Source of the DNA: Acheta domesticus
Taxonomy: Eukaryota > Arthropoda > Insecta > Orthoptera > Gryllidae
Direction of reading: 5' to 3'
Length of the DNA stretch: 64,000 nucleotides
NCBI GenBank assembly: GCA_031308135.1
Contig: JAHLJT010003027.1
Coordinates: 1 to 64,000 of the forward strand
In this document: in pieces, positions 38,601 through 51,700 of the stretch
Position numbering within the stretch: position 1 is the stretch's first letter
How the letters are laid out: each line of letters opens with the position of its first letter
The notes under the pieces: model-generated
The model's database searches: none
Seen by the model: the letters and a program-made list of their open reading frames with translations, nothing else
What the model was told of the DNA's origin: nothing
Program-made: the position numbers and the translations under genes

Positions 38601-41600
38601 GTGATATATAAGTTTCAAACCATCGGAATCTGCCAAGTAGAAGCGTAGCGCAATTACTAAGGCGCTGGCTTAGCAATCAATGGGTATCGCGTTCGAAACC
38701 CAACTCCTTCAAATTTCTAAGCATTTTTTCTAATAAGAACACAAATATTGTGATATATAAGTTTCAAACCATCGGAATCTGCCAAGTAGAAGCGTAGCGC
38801 AATTACTAAGGCGCTGGCTTAGCAATCAATGGGTATCGCGTTCGAAACCCAACTCCTTCAAATTTCTAAGCATTTTTTCTAATAAGAACACAAATATTGT
38901 GATATATAAGTTTCAAACCATCGGAATCTGCCAAGTAGAAGCGTAGCGCAATTACTAAGGCGCTGGCTTAGCAATCAATGGGTATCGCGTTCGAAACCCA
39001 ACTCCTTCAAATTTCTAAGCATTTTTTCTAATAAGAACACAAATATTGTGATATATAAGTTTCAAACCATCGGAATCTGCCAAGTAGAAGCGTAGCGCAA
39101 TTACTAAGGCGCTGGCTTAGCAATCAATGGGTATCGCGTTCGAAACCCAACTCCTTCAAATTTCTAAGCATTTTTTCTAATAAGAACACAAATATTGTGA
39201 TATATAAGTTTCAAACCATCGGAATCTGCCAAGTAGAAGCGTAGCGCAATTACTAAGGCGCTGGCTTAGCAATCAATGGGTATCGCGTTCGAAACCCAAC
39301 TCCTTCAAATTTCTAAGCATTTTTTCTAATAAGAACACAAATATTGTGATATATAAGTTTCAAACCATCGGAATCTGCCAAGTAGAAGCGTAGCGCAATT
39401 ACTAAGGCGCTGGCTTAGCAATCAATGGGTATCGCGTTCGAAACCCAACTCCTTCAAATTTCTAAGCATTTTTTCTAATAAGAACACAAATATTGTGATA
39501 TATAAGTTTCAAACCATCGGAATCTGCCAAGTAGAAGCGTAGCGCAATTACTAAGGCGCTGGCTTAGCAATCAATGGGTATCGCGTTCGAAACCCAACTC
39601 CTTCAAATTTCTAAGCATTTTTTCTAATAAGAACACAAATATTGTGATATATAAGTTTCAAACCATCGGAATCTGCCAAGTAGAAGCGTAGCGCAATTAC
39701 TAAGGCGCTGGCTTAGCAATCAATGGGTATCGCGTTCGAAACCCAACTCCTTCAAATTTCTAAGCATTTTTTCTAATAAGAACACAAATATTGTGATATA
39801 TAAGTTTCAAACCATCGGAATCTGCCAAGTAGAAGCGTAGCGCAATTACTAAGGCGCTGGCTTAGCAATCAATGGGTATCGCGTTCGAAACCCAACTCCT
39901 TCAAATTTCTAAGCATTTTTTCTAATAAGAACACAAATATTGTGATATATAAGTTTCAACCATCGGAATCTGCCAAGTAGAAGCGTAGCGCAATTACTAA
40001 GGCGCTGGCTTAGCAATCAATGGGTATCGCGTTCGAAACCCAACTCCTTCAAATTTCTAAGCATTTTTTCTAATAAGAACACAAATATTGTGATATATAA
40101 GTTTCAAACCATCGGAATCTGCCAAGTAGAAGCGTAGCGCAATTACTAAGGCGCTGGCTTAGCAATCAATGGGTATCGCGTTCGAAACCCAACTCCTTCA
40201 AATTTCTAAGCATTTTTTCTAATAAGAACACAAATATTGTGATATATAAGTTTCAAACCATCGGAATCTGCCAAGTAGAAGCGTAGCGCAATTACTAAGG
40301 CGCTGGCTTAGCAATCAATGGGTATCGCGTTCGAAACCCAACTCCTTCAAATTTCTAAGCATTTTTTCTAATAAGAACACAAATATTGTGATATATAAGT
40401 TTCAAACCATCGGAATCTGCCAAGTAGAAGCGTAGCGCAATTACTAAGGCGCTGGCTTAGCAATCAATGGGTATCGCGTTCGAAACCCAACTCCTTCAAA
40501 TTTCTAAGCATTTTTTCTAATAAGAACACAAATATTGTGATATATAAGTTTCAAACCATCGGAATCTGCCAAGTAGAAGCGTAGCGCAATTACTAAGGCG
40601 CTGGCTTAGCAATCAATGGGTATCGCGTTCGAAACCCAACTCCTTCAAATTTCTAAGCATTTTTTCTAATAAGAACACAAATATTGTGATATATAAGTTT
40701 CAAACCATCGGAATCTGCCAAGTAGAAGCGTAGCGCAATTACTAAGGCGCTGGCTTAGCAATCAATGGGTATCGCGTTCGAAACCCAACTCCTTCAAATT
40801 TCTAAGCATTTTTTCTAATAAGAACACAAATATTGTGATATATAAGTTTCAAACCATCGGAATCTGCCAAGTAGAAGCGTAGCGCAATTACTAAGGCGCT
40901 GGCTTAGCAATCAATGGGTATCGCGTTCGAAACCCAACTCCTTCAAATTTCTAAGCATTTTTTCTAATAAGAACACAAATATTGTGATATATAAGTTTCA
41001 AACCATCGGAATCTGCCAAGTAGAAGCGTAGCGCAATTACTAAGGCGCTGGCTTAGCAATCAATGGGTATCGCGTTCGAAACCCAACTCCTTCAAATTTC
41101 TAAGCATTTTTTCTAATAAGAACACAAATATTGTGATATATAAGTTTCAAACCATCGGAATCTGCCAAGTAGAAGCGTAGCGCAATTACTAAGGCGCTGG
41201 CTTAGCAATCAATGGGTATCGCGTTCGAAACCCAACTCCTTCAAATTTCTAAGCATTTTTTCTAATAAGAACACAAATATTGTGATATATAAGTTTCAAA
41301 CCATCGGAATCTGCCAAGTAGAAGCGTAGCGCAATTACTAAGGCGCTGGCTTAGCAATCAATGGGTATCGCGTTCGAAACCCAACTCCTTCAAATTTCTA
41401 AGCATTTTTTCTAATAAGAACACAAATATTGTGATATATAAGTTTCAAACCATCGGAATCTGCCAAGTAGAAGCGTAGCGCAATTACTAAGGCGCTGGCT
41501 TAGCAATCAATGGGTATCGCGTTCGAAACCCAACTCCTTCAAATTTCTAAGCATTTTTTCTAATAAGAACACAAATATTGTGATATATAAGTTTCAAACC

Positions 41601-44600
41601 ATCGGAATCTGCCAAGTAGAAGCGTAGCGCAATTACTAAGGCGCTGGCTTAGCAATCAATGGGTATCGCGTTCGAAACCCAACTCCTTCAAATTTCTAAG
41701 CATTTTTTCTAATAAGAACACAAATATTGTGATATATAAGTTTCAAACCATCGGAATCTGCCAAGTAGAAGCGTAGCGCAATTACTAAGGCGCTGGCTTA
41801 GCAATCAATGGGTATCGCGTTCGAAACCCAACTCCTTCAAATTTCTAAGCATTTTTTCTAATAAGAACACAAATATTGTGATATATAAGTTTCAAACCAT
41901 CGGAATCTGCCAAGTAGAAGCGTAGCGCAATTACTAAGGCGCTGGCTTAGCAATCAATGGGTATCGCGTTCGAAACCCAACTCCTTCAAATTTCTAAGCA
42001 TTTTTTCTAATAAGAACACAAATATTGTGATATATAAGTTTCAAACCATCGGAATCTGCCAAGTAGAAGCGTAGCGCAATTACTAAGGCGCTGGCTTAGC
42101 AATCAATGGGTATCGCGTTCGAAACCCAACTCCTTCAAATTTCTAAGCATTTTTTCTAATAAGAACACAAATATTGTGATATATAAGTTTCAATACCATC
42201 GGAATCTGCCAAGTAGAAGCGTAGCGCAATTACTAAGGCGCTGGCTTAGCAATCAATGGGTATCGCGTTCGAAACCCAACTCCTTCAAATTTCTAAGCAT
42301 TTTTTCTAATAAGAACACAAATATTGTGATATATAAGTTTCAAACCATCGGAATCTGCCAAGTAGAAGCGTAGCGCAATTACTAAGGCGCTGGCTTAGCA
42401 ATCAATGGGTATCGCGTTCGAAACCCAACTCCTTCAAATTTCTAAGCATTTTTTCTAATAAGAACACAAATATTGTGATATATAAGTTTCAAACCATCGG
42501 AATCTGCCAAGTAGAAGCGTAGCGCAATTACTAAGGCGCTGGCTTAGCAATCAATGGGTATCGCGTTCGAAACCCAACTCCTTCAAATTTCTAAGCATTT
42601 TTTCTAATAAGAACACAAATATTGTGATATATAAGTTTCAAACCATCGGAATCTGCCAAGTAGAAGCGTAGCGCAATTACTAAGGCGCTGGCTTAGCAAT
42701 CAATGGGTATCGCGTTCGAAACCCAACTCCTTCAAATTTCTAAGCATTTTTTCTAATAAGAACACAAATATTGTGATATATAAGTTTCAAACCATCGGAA
42801 TCTGCCAAGTAGAAGCGTAGCGCAATTACTAAGGCGCTGGCTTAGCAATCAATGGGTATCGCGTTCGAAACCCAACTCCTTCAAATTTCTAAGCATTTTT
42901 TCTAATAAGAACACAAATATTGTGATATATAAGTTTCAAACCATCGGAATCTGCCAAGTAGAAGCGTAGCGCAATTACTAAGGCGCTGGCTTAGCAATCA
43001 ATGGGTATCGCGTTCGAAACCCAACTCCTTCAAATTTCTAAGCATTTTTTCTAATAAGAACACAAATATTGTGATATATAAGTTTCAAACCATCGGAATC
43101 TGCCAAGTAGAAGCGTAGCGCAATTACTAAGGCGCTGGCTTAGCAATCAATGGGTATCGCGTTCGAAACCCAACTCCTTCAAATTTCTAAGCATTTTTTC
43201 TAATAAGAACACAAATATTGTGATATATAAGTTTCAAACCATCGGAATCTGCCAAGTAGAAGCGTAGCGCAATTACTAAGGCGCTGGCTTAGCAATCAAT
43301 GGGTATCGCGTTCGAAACCCAACTCCTTCAAATTTCTAAGCATTTTTTCTAATAAGAACACAAATATTGTGATATATAAGTTTCAAACCATCGGAATCTG
43401 CCAAGTAGAAGCGTAGCGCAATTACTAAGGCGCTGGCTTAGCAATCAATGGGTATCGCGTTCGAAACCCAACTCCTTCAAATTTCTAAGCATTTTTTCTA
43501 ATAAGAACACAAATATTGTGATATATAAGTTTCAAACCATCGGAATCTGCCAAGTAGAAGCGTAGCGCAATTACTAAGGCGCTGGCTTAGCAATCAATGG
43601 GTATCGCGTTCGAAACCCAACTCCTTCAAATTTCTAAGCATTTTTTCTAATAAGAACACAAATATTGTGATATATAAGTTTCAAACCATCGGAATCTGCC
43701 AAGTAGAAGCGTAGCGCAATTACTAAGGCGCTGGCTTAGCAATCAATGGGTATCGCGTTCGAAACCCAACTCCTTCAAATTTCTAAGCATTTTTTCTAAT
43801 AAGAACACAAATATTGTGATATATAAGTTTCAAACCATCGGAATCTGCCAAGTAGAAGCGTAGCGCAATTACTAAGGCGCTGGCTTAGCAATCAATGGGT
43901 ATCGCGTTCGAAACCCAACTCCTTCAAATTTCTAAGCATTTTTTCTAATAAGAACACAAATATTGTGATATATAAGTTTCAAACCATCGGAATCTGCCAA
44001 GTAGAAGCGTAGCGCAATTACTAAGGCGCTGGCTTAGCAATCAATGGGTATCGCGTTCGAAACCCAACTCCTTCAAATTTCTAAGCATTTTTTCTAATAA
44101 GAACACAAATATTGTGATATATAAGTTTCAAACCATCGGAATCTGCCAAGTAGAAGCGTAGCGCAATTACTAAGGCGCTGGCTTAGCAATCAATGGGTAT
44201 CGCGTTCGAAACCCAACTCCTTCAAATTTCTAAGCATTTTTTCTAATAAGAACACAAATATTGTGATATATAAGTTTCAAACCATCGGAATCTGCCAAGT
44301 AGAAGCGTAGCGCAATTACTAAGGCGCTGGCTTAGCAATCAATGGGTATCGCGTTCGAAACCCAACTCCTTCAAATTTCTAAGCATTTTTTCTAATAAGA
44401 ACACAAATATTGTGATATATAAGTTTCAAACCATCGGAATCTGCCAAGTAGAAGCGTAGCGCAATTACTAAGGCGCTGGCTTAGCAATCAATGGGTATCG
44501 CGTTCGAAACCCAACTCCTTCAAATTTCTAAGCATTTTTTCTAATAAGAACACAAATATTGTGATATATAAGTTTCAAACCATCGGAATCTGCCAAGTAG

Positions 44601-46217
44601 AAGCGTAGCGCAATTACTAAGGCGCTGGCTTAGCAATCAATGGGTATCGCGTTCGAAACCCAACTCCTTCAAATTTCTAAGCATTTTTTCTAATAAGAAC
44701 ACAAATATTGTGATATATAAGTTTCAAACCATCGGAATCTGCCAAGTAGAAGCGTAGCGCAATTACTAAGGCGCTGGCTTAGCAATCAATGGGTATCGCG
44801 TTCGAAACCCAACTCCTTCAAATTTCTAAGCATTTTTTCTAATAAGAACACAAATATTGTGATATATAAGTTTCATACCATCGGAATCTGCCAAGTAGAA
44901 GCGTAGCGCAATTACTAAGGCGCTGGCTTAGCAATCAATGGGTATCGCGTTCGAAACCCAACTCCTTCAAATTTCTAAGCATTTTTTCTAATAAGAACAC
45001 AAATATTGTGATATATAAGTTTCAAACCATCGGAATCTGCCAAGTAGAAGCGTAGCGCAATTACTAAGGCGCTGGCTTAGCAATCAATGGGTATCGCGTT
45101 CGAAACCCAACTCCTTCAAATTTCTAAGCATTTTTTCTAATAAGAACACAAATATTGTGATATATAAGTTTCAAACCATCGGAATCTGCCAAGTAGAAGC
45201 GTAGCGCAATTACTAAGGCGCTGGCTTAGCAATCAATGGGTATCGCGTTCGAAACCCAACTCCTTCAAATTTCTAAGCATTTTTTCTAATAAGAACACAA
45301 ATATTGTGATATATAAGTTTCAAACCATCGGAATCTGCCAAGTAGAAGCGTAGCGCAATTACTAAGGCGCTGGCTTAGCAATCAATGGGTATCGCGTTCG
45401 AAACCCAACTCCTTCAAATTTCTAAGCATTTTTTCTAATAAGAACACAAATATTGTGATATATAAGTTTCAAACCATCGGAATCTGCCAAGTAGAAGCGT
45501 AGCGCAATTACTAAGGCGCTGGCTTAGCAATCAATGGGTATCGCGTTCGAAACCCAACTCCTTCAAATTTCTAAGCATTTTTTCTAATAAGAACACAAAT
45601 ATTGTGATATATAAGTTTCAAACCATCGGAATCTGCCAAGTAGAAGCGTAGCGCAATTACTAAGGCGCTGGCTTAGCAATCAATGGGTATCGCGTTCGAA
45701 ACCCAACTCCTTCAAATTTCTAAGCATTTTTTCTAATAAGAACACAAATATTGTGATATATAAGTTTCAAACCATCGGAATCTGCCAAGTAGAAGCGTAG
45801 CGCAATTACTAAGGCGCTGGCTTAGCAATCAATGGGTATCGCGTTCGAAACCCAACTCCTTCAAATTTCTAAGCATTTTTTCTAATAAGAACACAAATAT
45901 TGTGATATATAAGTTTCAAACCATCGGAATCTGCCAAGTAGAAGCGTAGCGCAATTACTAAGGCGCTGGCTTAGCAATCAATGGGTATCGCGTTCGAAAC
46001 CCAACTCCTTCAAATTTCTAAGCATTTTTTCTAATAAGAACACAAATATTGTGATATATAAGTTTCAAACCATCGGAATCTGCCAAGTAGAAGCGTAGCG
46101 CAATTACTAAGGCGCTGGCTTAGCAATCAATGGGTATCGCGTTCGAAACCCAACTCCTTCAAATTTCTAAGCATTTTTTCTAATAAGAACACAAATATTG
46201 TGATATATAAGTTTCAA
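35638..46217 (+). repeat. Domain 4: canonical subfamily A with rare junction variants
   Basis: About 71 copies that look identical apart from their junctions: ATACC at 35637, ATAACC near 35786, AACC (148 bp) near 39958, AATACC near 42193 and ATACC near 44876. Between these points the phase is kept exactly: 28 monomers from 35788, 15 from 39959, 18 from 42195 and 9 from 44877. No gene is present. Confidence 0.88.
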
Positions 46218-46810
46218 ACCATCGGAATCTGCCAAGTAGAAGCGTAGCGCAATTACTAAGGCGCTGGCTTAGCAATCAATGGTATCGCGTTCGAAACCAA
46301 CTCCTTCAAATTTCTAAGCATTTTTTCTAATAAGAACACAAATATTGTGATATATAAGTTTCAAACCATCGGAATCTGCCAAGTAGAAGCGTAGCGCAAT
46401 TACTAAGGCGCTGGCTTAGCAATCAATGTGTATCGCGTTCGAAACCCAACTCCTTCAAATTTCTAAGCATTTTTTCTAATAAGAACACAAATATTGTGAT
46501 ATATAAGTTTCAAACCATCGGAATCTGCCAAGTAGAAGCGTAGCGCAATTACTAAGGCGCTGGCTTAGCAATCAATGGGTATCGCGTTCGAAACCCAACT
46601 CCTTCAAATTTCTAAGCATTTTTTCTAATAAGAACACAAATATTGTGATATATAAGTTTCAACCATCGGAATCTGCCAAGTAGAAGCGTAGCGCAATTAC
46701 TAAGGCGCTGGCTTAGCAATCAATGGGTATCGCGTTCGAAACCCAACTCCTTCAAATTTCTAAGCATTTTTTCTAATAAGAACACAAATATTGTGATATA
46801 TAAGTTTCAA
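46218..46810 (+). repeat. Disturbed patch with an isolated G65T monomer
   Basis: The monomer at 46218 has lost a G (ATGGTATC) and a C (GAAACCAAC), giving 147 bp. The next copy (start 46365) carries G65T (AATGTGTATC, T at 46429) while keeping T at 53 (GGCTTAGC). Another copy starts at 46662 after a 148-bp AACC junction. The G65T change otherwise appears only from 49348 onward, so this copy carries one of the two diagnostic changes of the second subfamily 3 kb before that subfamily begins. Confidence 0.85.
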
Positions 46811-49196
46811 ACCATCGGAATCTGCCAAGTAGAAGCGTAGCGCAATTACTAAGGCGCTGGCTTAGCAATCAATGGGTATCGCGTTCGAAACCCAACTCCT
46901 TCAAATTTCTAAGCATTTTTTCTAATAAGAACACAAATATTGTGATATATAAGTTTCAAACCATCGGAATCTGCCAAGTAGAAGCGTAGCGCAATTACTA
47001 AGGCGCTGGCTTAGCAATCAATGGGTATCGCGTTCGAAACCCAACTCCTTCAAATTTCTAAGCATTTTTTCTAATAAGAACACAAATATTGTGATATATA
47101 AGTTTCAAACCATCGGAATCTGCCAAGTAGAAGCGTAGCGCAATTACTAAGGCGCTGGCTTAGCAATCAATGGGTATCGCGTTCGAAACCCAACTCCTTC
47201 AAATTTCTAAGCATTTTTTCTAATAAGAACACAAATATTGTGATATATAAGTTTCAAACCATCGGAATCTGCCAAGTAGAAGCGTAGCGCAATTACTAAG
47301 GCGCTGGCTTAGCAATCAATGGGTATCGCGTTCGAAACCCAACTCCTTCAAATTTCTAAGCATTTTTTCTAATAAGAACACAAATATTGTGATATATAAG
47401 TTTCAAACCATCGGAATCTGCCAAGTAGAAGCGTAGCGCAATTACTAAGGCGCTGGCTTAGCAATCAATGGGTATCGCGTTCGAAACCCAACTCCTTCAA
47501 ATTTCTAAGCATTTTTTCTAATAAGAACACAAATATTGTGATATATAAGTTTCAAACCATCGGAATCTGCCAAGTAGAAGCGTAGCGCAATTACTAAGGC
47601 GCTGGCTTAGCAATCAATGGGTATCGCGTTCGAAACCCAACTCCTTCAAATTTCTAAGCATTTTTTCTAATAAGAACACAAATATTGTGATATATAAGTT
47701 TCAAACCATCGGAATCTGCCAAGTAGAAGCGTAGCGCAATTACTAAGGCGCTGGCTTAGCAATCAATGGGTATCGCGTTCGAAACCCAACTCCTTCAAAT
47801 TTCTAAGCATTTTTTCTAATAAGAACACAAATATTGTGATATATAAGTTTCAAACCATCGGAATCTGCCAAGTAGAAGCGTAGCGCAATTACTAAGGCGC
47901 TGGCTTAGCAATCAATGGGTATCGCGTTCGAAACCCAACTCCTTCAAATTTCTAAGCATTTTTTCTAATAAGAACACAAATATTGTGATATATAAGTTTC
48001 AATACCATCGGAATCTGCCAAGTAGAAGCGTAGCGCAATTACTAAGGCGCTGGCTTAGCAATCAATGGGTATCGCGTTCGAAACCCAACTCCTTCAAATT
48101 TCTAAGCATTTTTTCTAATAAGAACACAAATATTGTGATATATAAGTTTCAAACCATCGGAATCTGCCAAGTAGAAGCGTAGCGCAATTACTAAGGCGCT
48201 GGCTTAGCAATCAATGGGTATCGCGTTCGAAACCCAACTCCTTCAAATTTCTAAGCATTTTTTCTAATAAGAACACAAATATTGTGATATATAAGTTTCA
48301 AACCATCGGAATCTGCCAAGTAGAAGCGTAGCGCAATTACTAAGGCGCTGGCTTAGCAATCAATGGGTATCGCGTTCGAAACCCAACTCCTTCAAATTTC
48401 TAAGCATTTTTTCTAATAAGAACACAAATATTGTGATATATAAGTTTCAAACCATCGGAATCTGCCAAGTAGAAGCGTAGCGCAATTACTAAGGCGCTGG
48501 CTTAGCAATCAATGGGTATCGCGTTCGAAACCCAACTCCTTCAAATTTCTAAGCATTTTTTCTAATAAGAACACAAATATTGTGATATATAAGTTTCAAA
48601 CCATCGGAATCTGCCAAGTAGAAGCGTAGCGCAATTACTAAGGCGCTGGCTTAGCAATCAATGGGTATCGCGTTCGAAACCCAACTCCTTCAAATTTCTA
48701 AGCATTTTTTCTAATAAGAACACAAATATTGTGATATATAAGTTTCAAACCATCGGAATCTGCCAAGTAGAAGCGTAGCGCAATTACTAAGGCGCTGGCT
48801 TAGCAATCAATGGGTATCGCGTTCGAAACCCAACTCCTTCAAATTTCTAAGCATTTTTTCTAATAAGAACACAAATATTGTGATATATAAGTTTCAAACC
48901 ATCGGAATCTGCCAAGTAGAAGCGTAGCGCAATTACTAAGGCGCTGGCTTAGCAATCAATGGGTATCGCGTTCGAAACCCAACTCCTTCAAATTTCTAAG
49001 CATTTTTTTCTAATAAGAACACAAATATTGTGATATATAAGTTTCAAACCATCGGAATCTGCCAAGTAGAAGCGTAGCGCAATTACTAAGGCGCTGGCTT
49101 AGCAATCAATGGGTATCGCGTTCGAAACCCAACTCCTTCAAATTTCTAAGCATTTTTTCTAATAAGAACACAAATATTGTGATATATAAGTTTCAA
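46811..49196 (+). repeat. Domain 5: canonical subfamily A
   Basis: About 16 copies with the canonical body. The only variants I saw are an AATACC junction near 48002 and a T7 tract near 49003, two monomers before the subfamily boundary. No gene is present. Confidence 0.85.
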
Positions 49197-49347
49197 ACCA
49201 TCGGAATCTGCCAAGTAGAAGCGTAGCGCAATTACTAAGGCGCTGGCTTAGCAATCAATGGGTATCGCGTTCGAAATCCCAACTCCTTCAAAATTTCTGA
49301 GCATTTTTTCTAATAAGAACACAAATATTGTGATATATAAGTTTCAA
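49197..49347 (+). repeat. Chimeric boundary monomer between the two subfamilies
   Basis: This 151-bp copy has the subfamily A state at 53 (T) and 65 (G, position 49261) but G at 101 (CTGAGC, G at 49299), a change otherwise seen only in copies of the second subfamily. It also has an inserted T (GAAATCCC) and an inserted A (CAAAATTTC). The switch between subfamilies therefore falls inside this monomer, between monomer positions 65 and 101, which is consistent with an unequal crossover or template switch there. Confidence 0.75.
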
Positions 49348-51700
49348 ACCATCGGAATCTGCCAAGTAGAAGCGCTAGCGCAATTACTAAGGCGCTGGCT
49401 CAGCAATCAATGTGTATCGCGTTCGAAACCAACTCCTTCAAATTTCTGAGCATTTTTTTCTAATAAGAACACAAATATTGTGATATATAAGTTTCAAACC
49501 ATCGGAATCTGCCAAGTAGAAGCGTAGCGCAATTACTAAGGCGCTGGCTCAGCAATCAATGTGTATCGCGTTCGAAACCCAACTCCTTCAAATTTCTAAG
49601 CATTTTTTTCTAATAAGAACACAAATATTGTGATATATAAGTTTCAAACCATCGGAATCTGCCAAGTAGAAGCGTAGCGCAATTACTAAGGCGCTGGCTC
49701 AGCAATCAATGTGTATCGCGTTCGAAACCCAACTCCTTCAAATTTCTAAGCATTTTTTCTAATAAGAACACAAATATTGTGATATATAAGTTTCACACCA
49801 TCGGAATCTGCCAAGTAGAAGCGTAGCGCAATTACTAAGGCGCTGGCTCAGCAATCAATGGTATCGCGTTCGAAACCCAACTCCTTCAAATTTCTAAGCA
49901 TTTTTTTCTAATAAGAACACAAATATTGTGATATATAAGTTTCAAACCATCGGAATCTGCCAAGTAGAAGCGTAGCGCAATTACTAAGGCGCTGGCTCAG
50001 CAATCAATGTGTATCGCGTTCGAAACCCAACTCCTTCAAATTTCTAAGCATTTTTTCTAATAAGAACACAAATATTGTGATATATAAGTTTCACACCATC
50101 GGAATCTGCCAAGTAGAAGCGTAGCGCAATTACTAAGGCGCTGGCTCAGCAATCAATGTGTATCGCGTTCGAAACCCAACTCCTTCAAATTTCTAAGCAT
50201 TTTTTTCTAATAAGAACACAAATATTGTGATATATAAGTTTCAAACCATCGGAATCTGCCAAGTAGAAGCGTAGCGCAATTACTAAGGCGCTGGCTCAGC
50301 AATCAATGTGTATCGCGTTCGAAACCCAACTCCTTCAAATTTCTAAGCATTTTTTCTAATAAGAACACAATATTGTGATATATAAGTTTCAAACCATCGG
50401 AATCTGCCAAGTAGAAGCGTAGCGCAATTACTAAGGCGCTGGCTCAGCAATCAATGTGTATCGCGTTCGAAACCCAACTCCTTCAATTTCTAAGCATTTT
50501 TTTCTAATAAGAACACAAATATTGTGATATATAAGTTTCAAACCATCGGAATCTGCCAAGTAGAAGCGTAGCGCAATTACTAAGGCGCTGGCTCAGCAAT
50601 CAATGTGTATCGCGTTCGAAACCCAACTCCTTCAAATTTCTAGCATTTTTTCTAATAAGAACACAAATATTGTGATATATAAGTTTCAAACCATCGGAAT
50701 CTGCCAAGTAGAAGCGTAGCGCAATTACTAAGGCGCTGGCTCAGCAATCAATGTGTATCGCGTTCGAAACCCAACTCCTTCAAATTTCTAAGCATTTTTT
50801 TCTAATAAGAACACAAATATTGTGATATATAAGTTTCAAACCATCGGAATCTGCCAAGTAGAAGCGTAGCGCAATTACTAAGGCGCTGGCTCAGCAATCA
50901 ATGTGTATCGCGTTCGAAACCCAACTCCTTCAAATTTCTAAGCATTTTTTTCTAATAAGAACACAAATATTGTGATATATAAGTTTCAAACCATCGGAAT
51001 CTGCCAAGTAGAAGCGTAGCGCAATTACTAAGGCGCTGGCTCAGCAATCAATGTGTATCGCGTTCGAAACCCAACTACTTCAAATTTCTAAGCATTTTTT
51101 TCTAATAAGAACACAAATATTGTGATATATAAGTTTCAAACCATCGGAATCTGCCAAGTAGAAGCGTAGCGCAATTACTAAGGCGCTGGCTCAGCAATCA
51201 ATGTGTATCGCGTTCGAAACCCAACTCCTTCAAATTTCTGAAGCATTTTTTCTAATAAGAACACAAATATTGTGATATATAAGTTTCAAACCATCGGAAT
51301 CTGCCAAGTAGAAGCGTAGCGCAATTACTAAGGCGCTGGCTCAGCAATCAATGTGTATCGCGTTCGAAACCCAACTCCTTCAAATTTCTGAAGCATTTTT
51401 TCTAATAAGAACACAAATATTGTGATATATAAGTTTCAAACCATCGGAATCTGCCAAGTAGAAGCGTAGCGCAATTACTAAGGCGCTGGCTCAGCAATCA
51501 ATGTGTATCGCGTTCGAAACCCAACTCCTTCAAATTTCTGAGCATTTTTTTCTAATAAGAACACAAATATTGTGATATATAAGTTTCAAACCATCGGAAT
51601 CTGCCAAGTAGAAGCGTAGCGCAATTACTAAGGCGCTGGCTCAGCAATCAATGTGTATCGCGTTCGAAACCCAACTCCTTCAAATTTCTAAGCATTTTTT
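49348..51700 (+). repeat. Boundary-proximal divergent part of subfamily B
   Basis: The first 15 or so B copies carry more private changes than those further right: an inserted T near 49374 (GCGCTAGCGC), a lost C near 49430 (GAAACCAAC), ATGGTATC near 49860, loss of an A at ACACAATATT (50370), at TTCAATTTC (50486) and at TTCTAGCA (50641), C88A at 51077, and CTGAAGC copies at 51240 and 51390. After about 51,700 the copies differ almost only in T6 versus T7 until about 62,000. Confidence 0.8.
49648..50839 (+). repeat. Short dimeric (about 298 bp) higher-order block
   Basis: Eight consecutive monomers alternate T6, T7, T6, T7, T6, T7, T6, T7, and the rare ACACC junction precedes two T7 copies (starts 49797 and 50095), two monomers apart. 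Two independent markers repeating with period two suggest a small higher-order unit of two monomers near the subfamily boundary. Confidence 0.55.
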
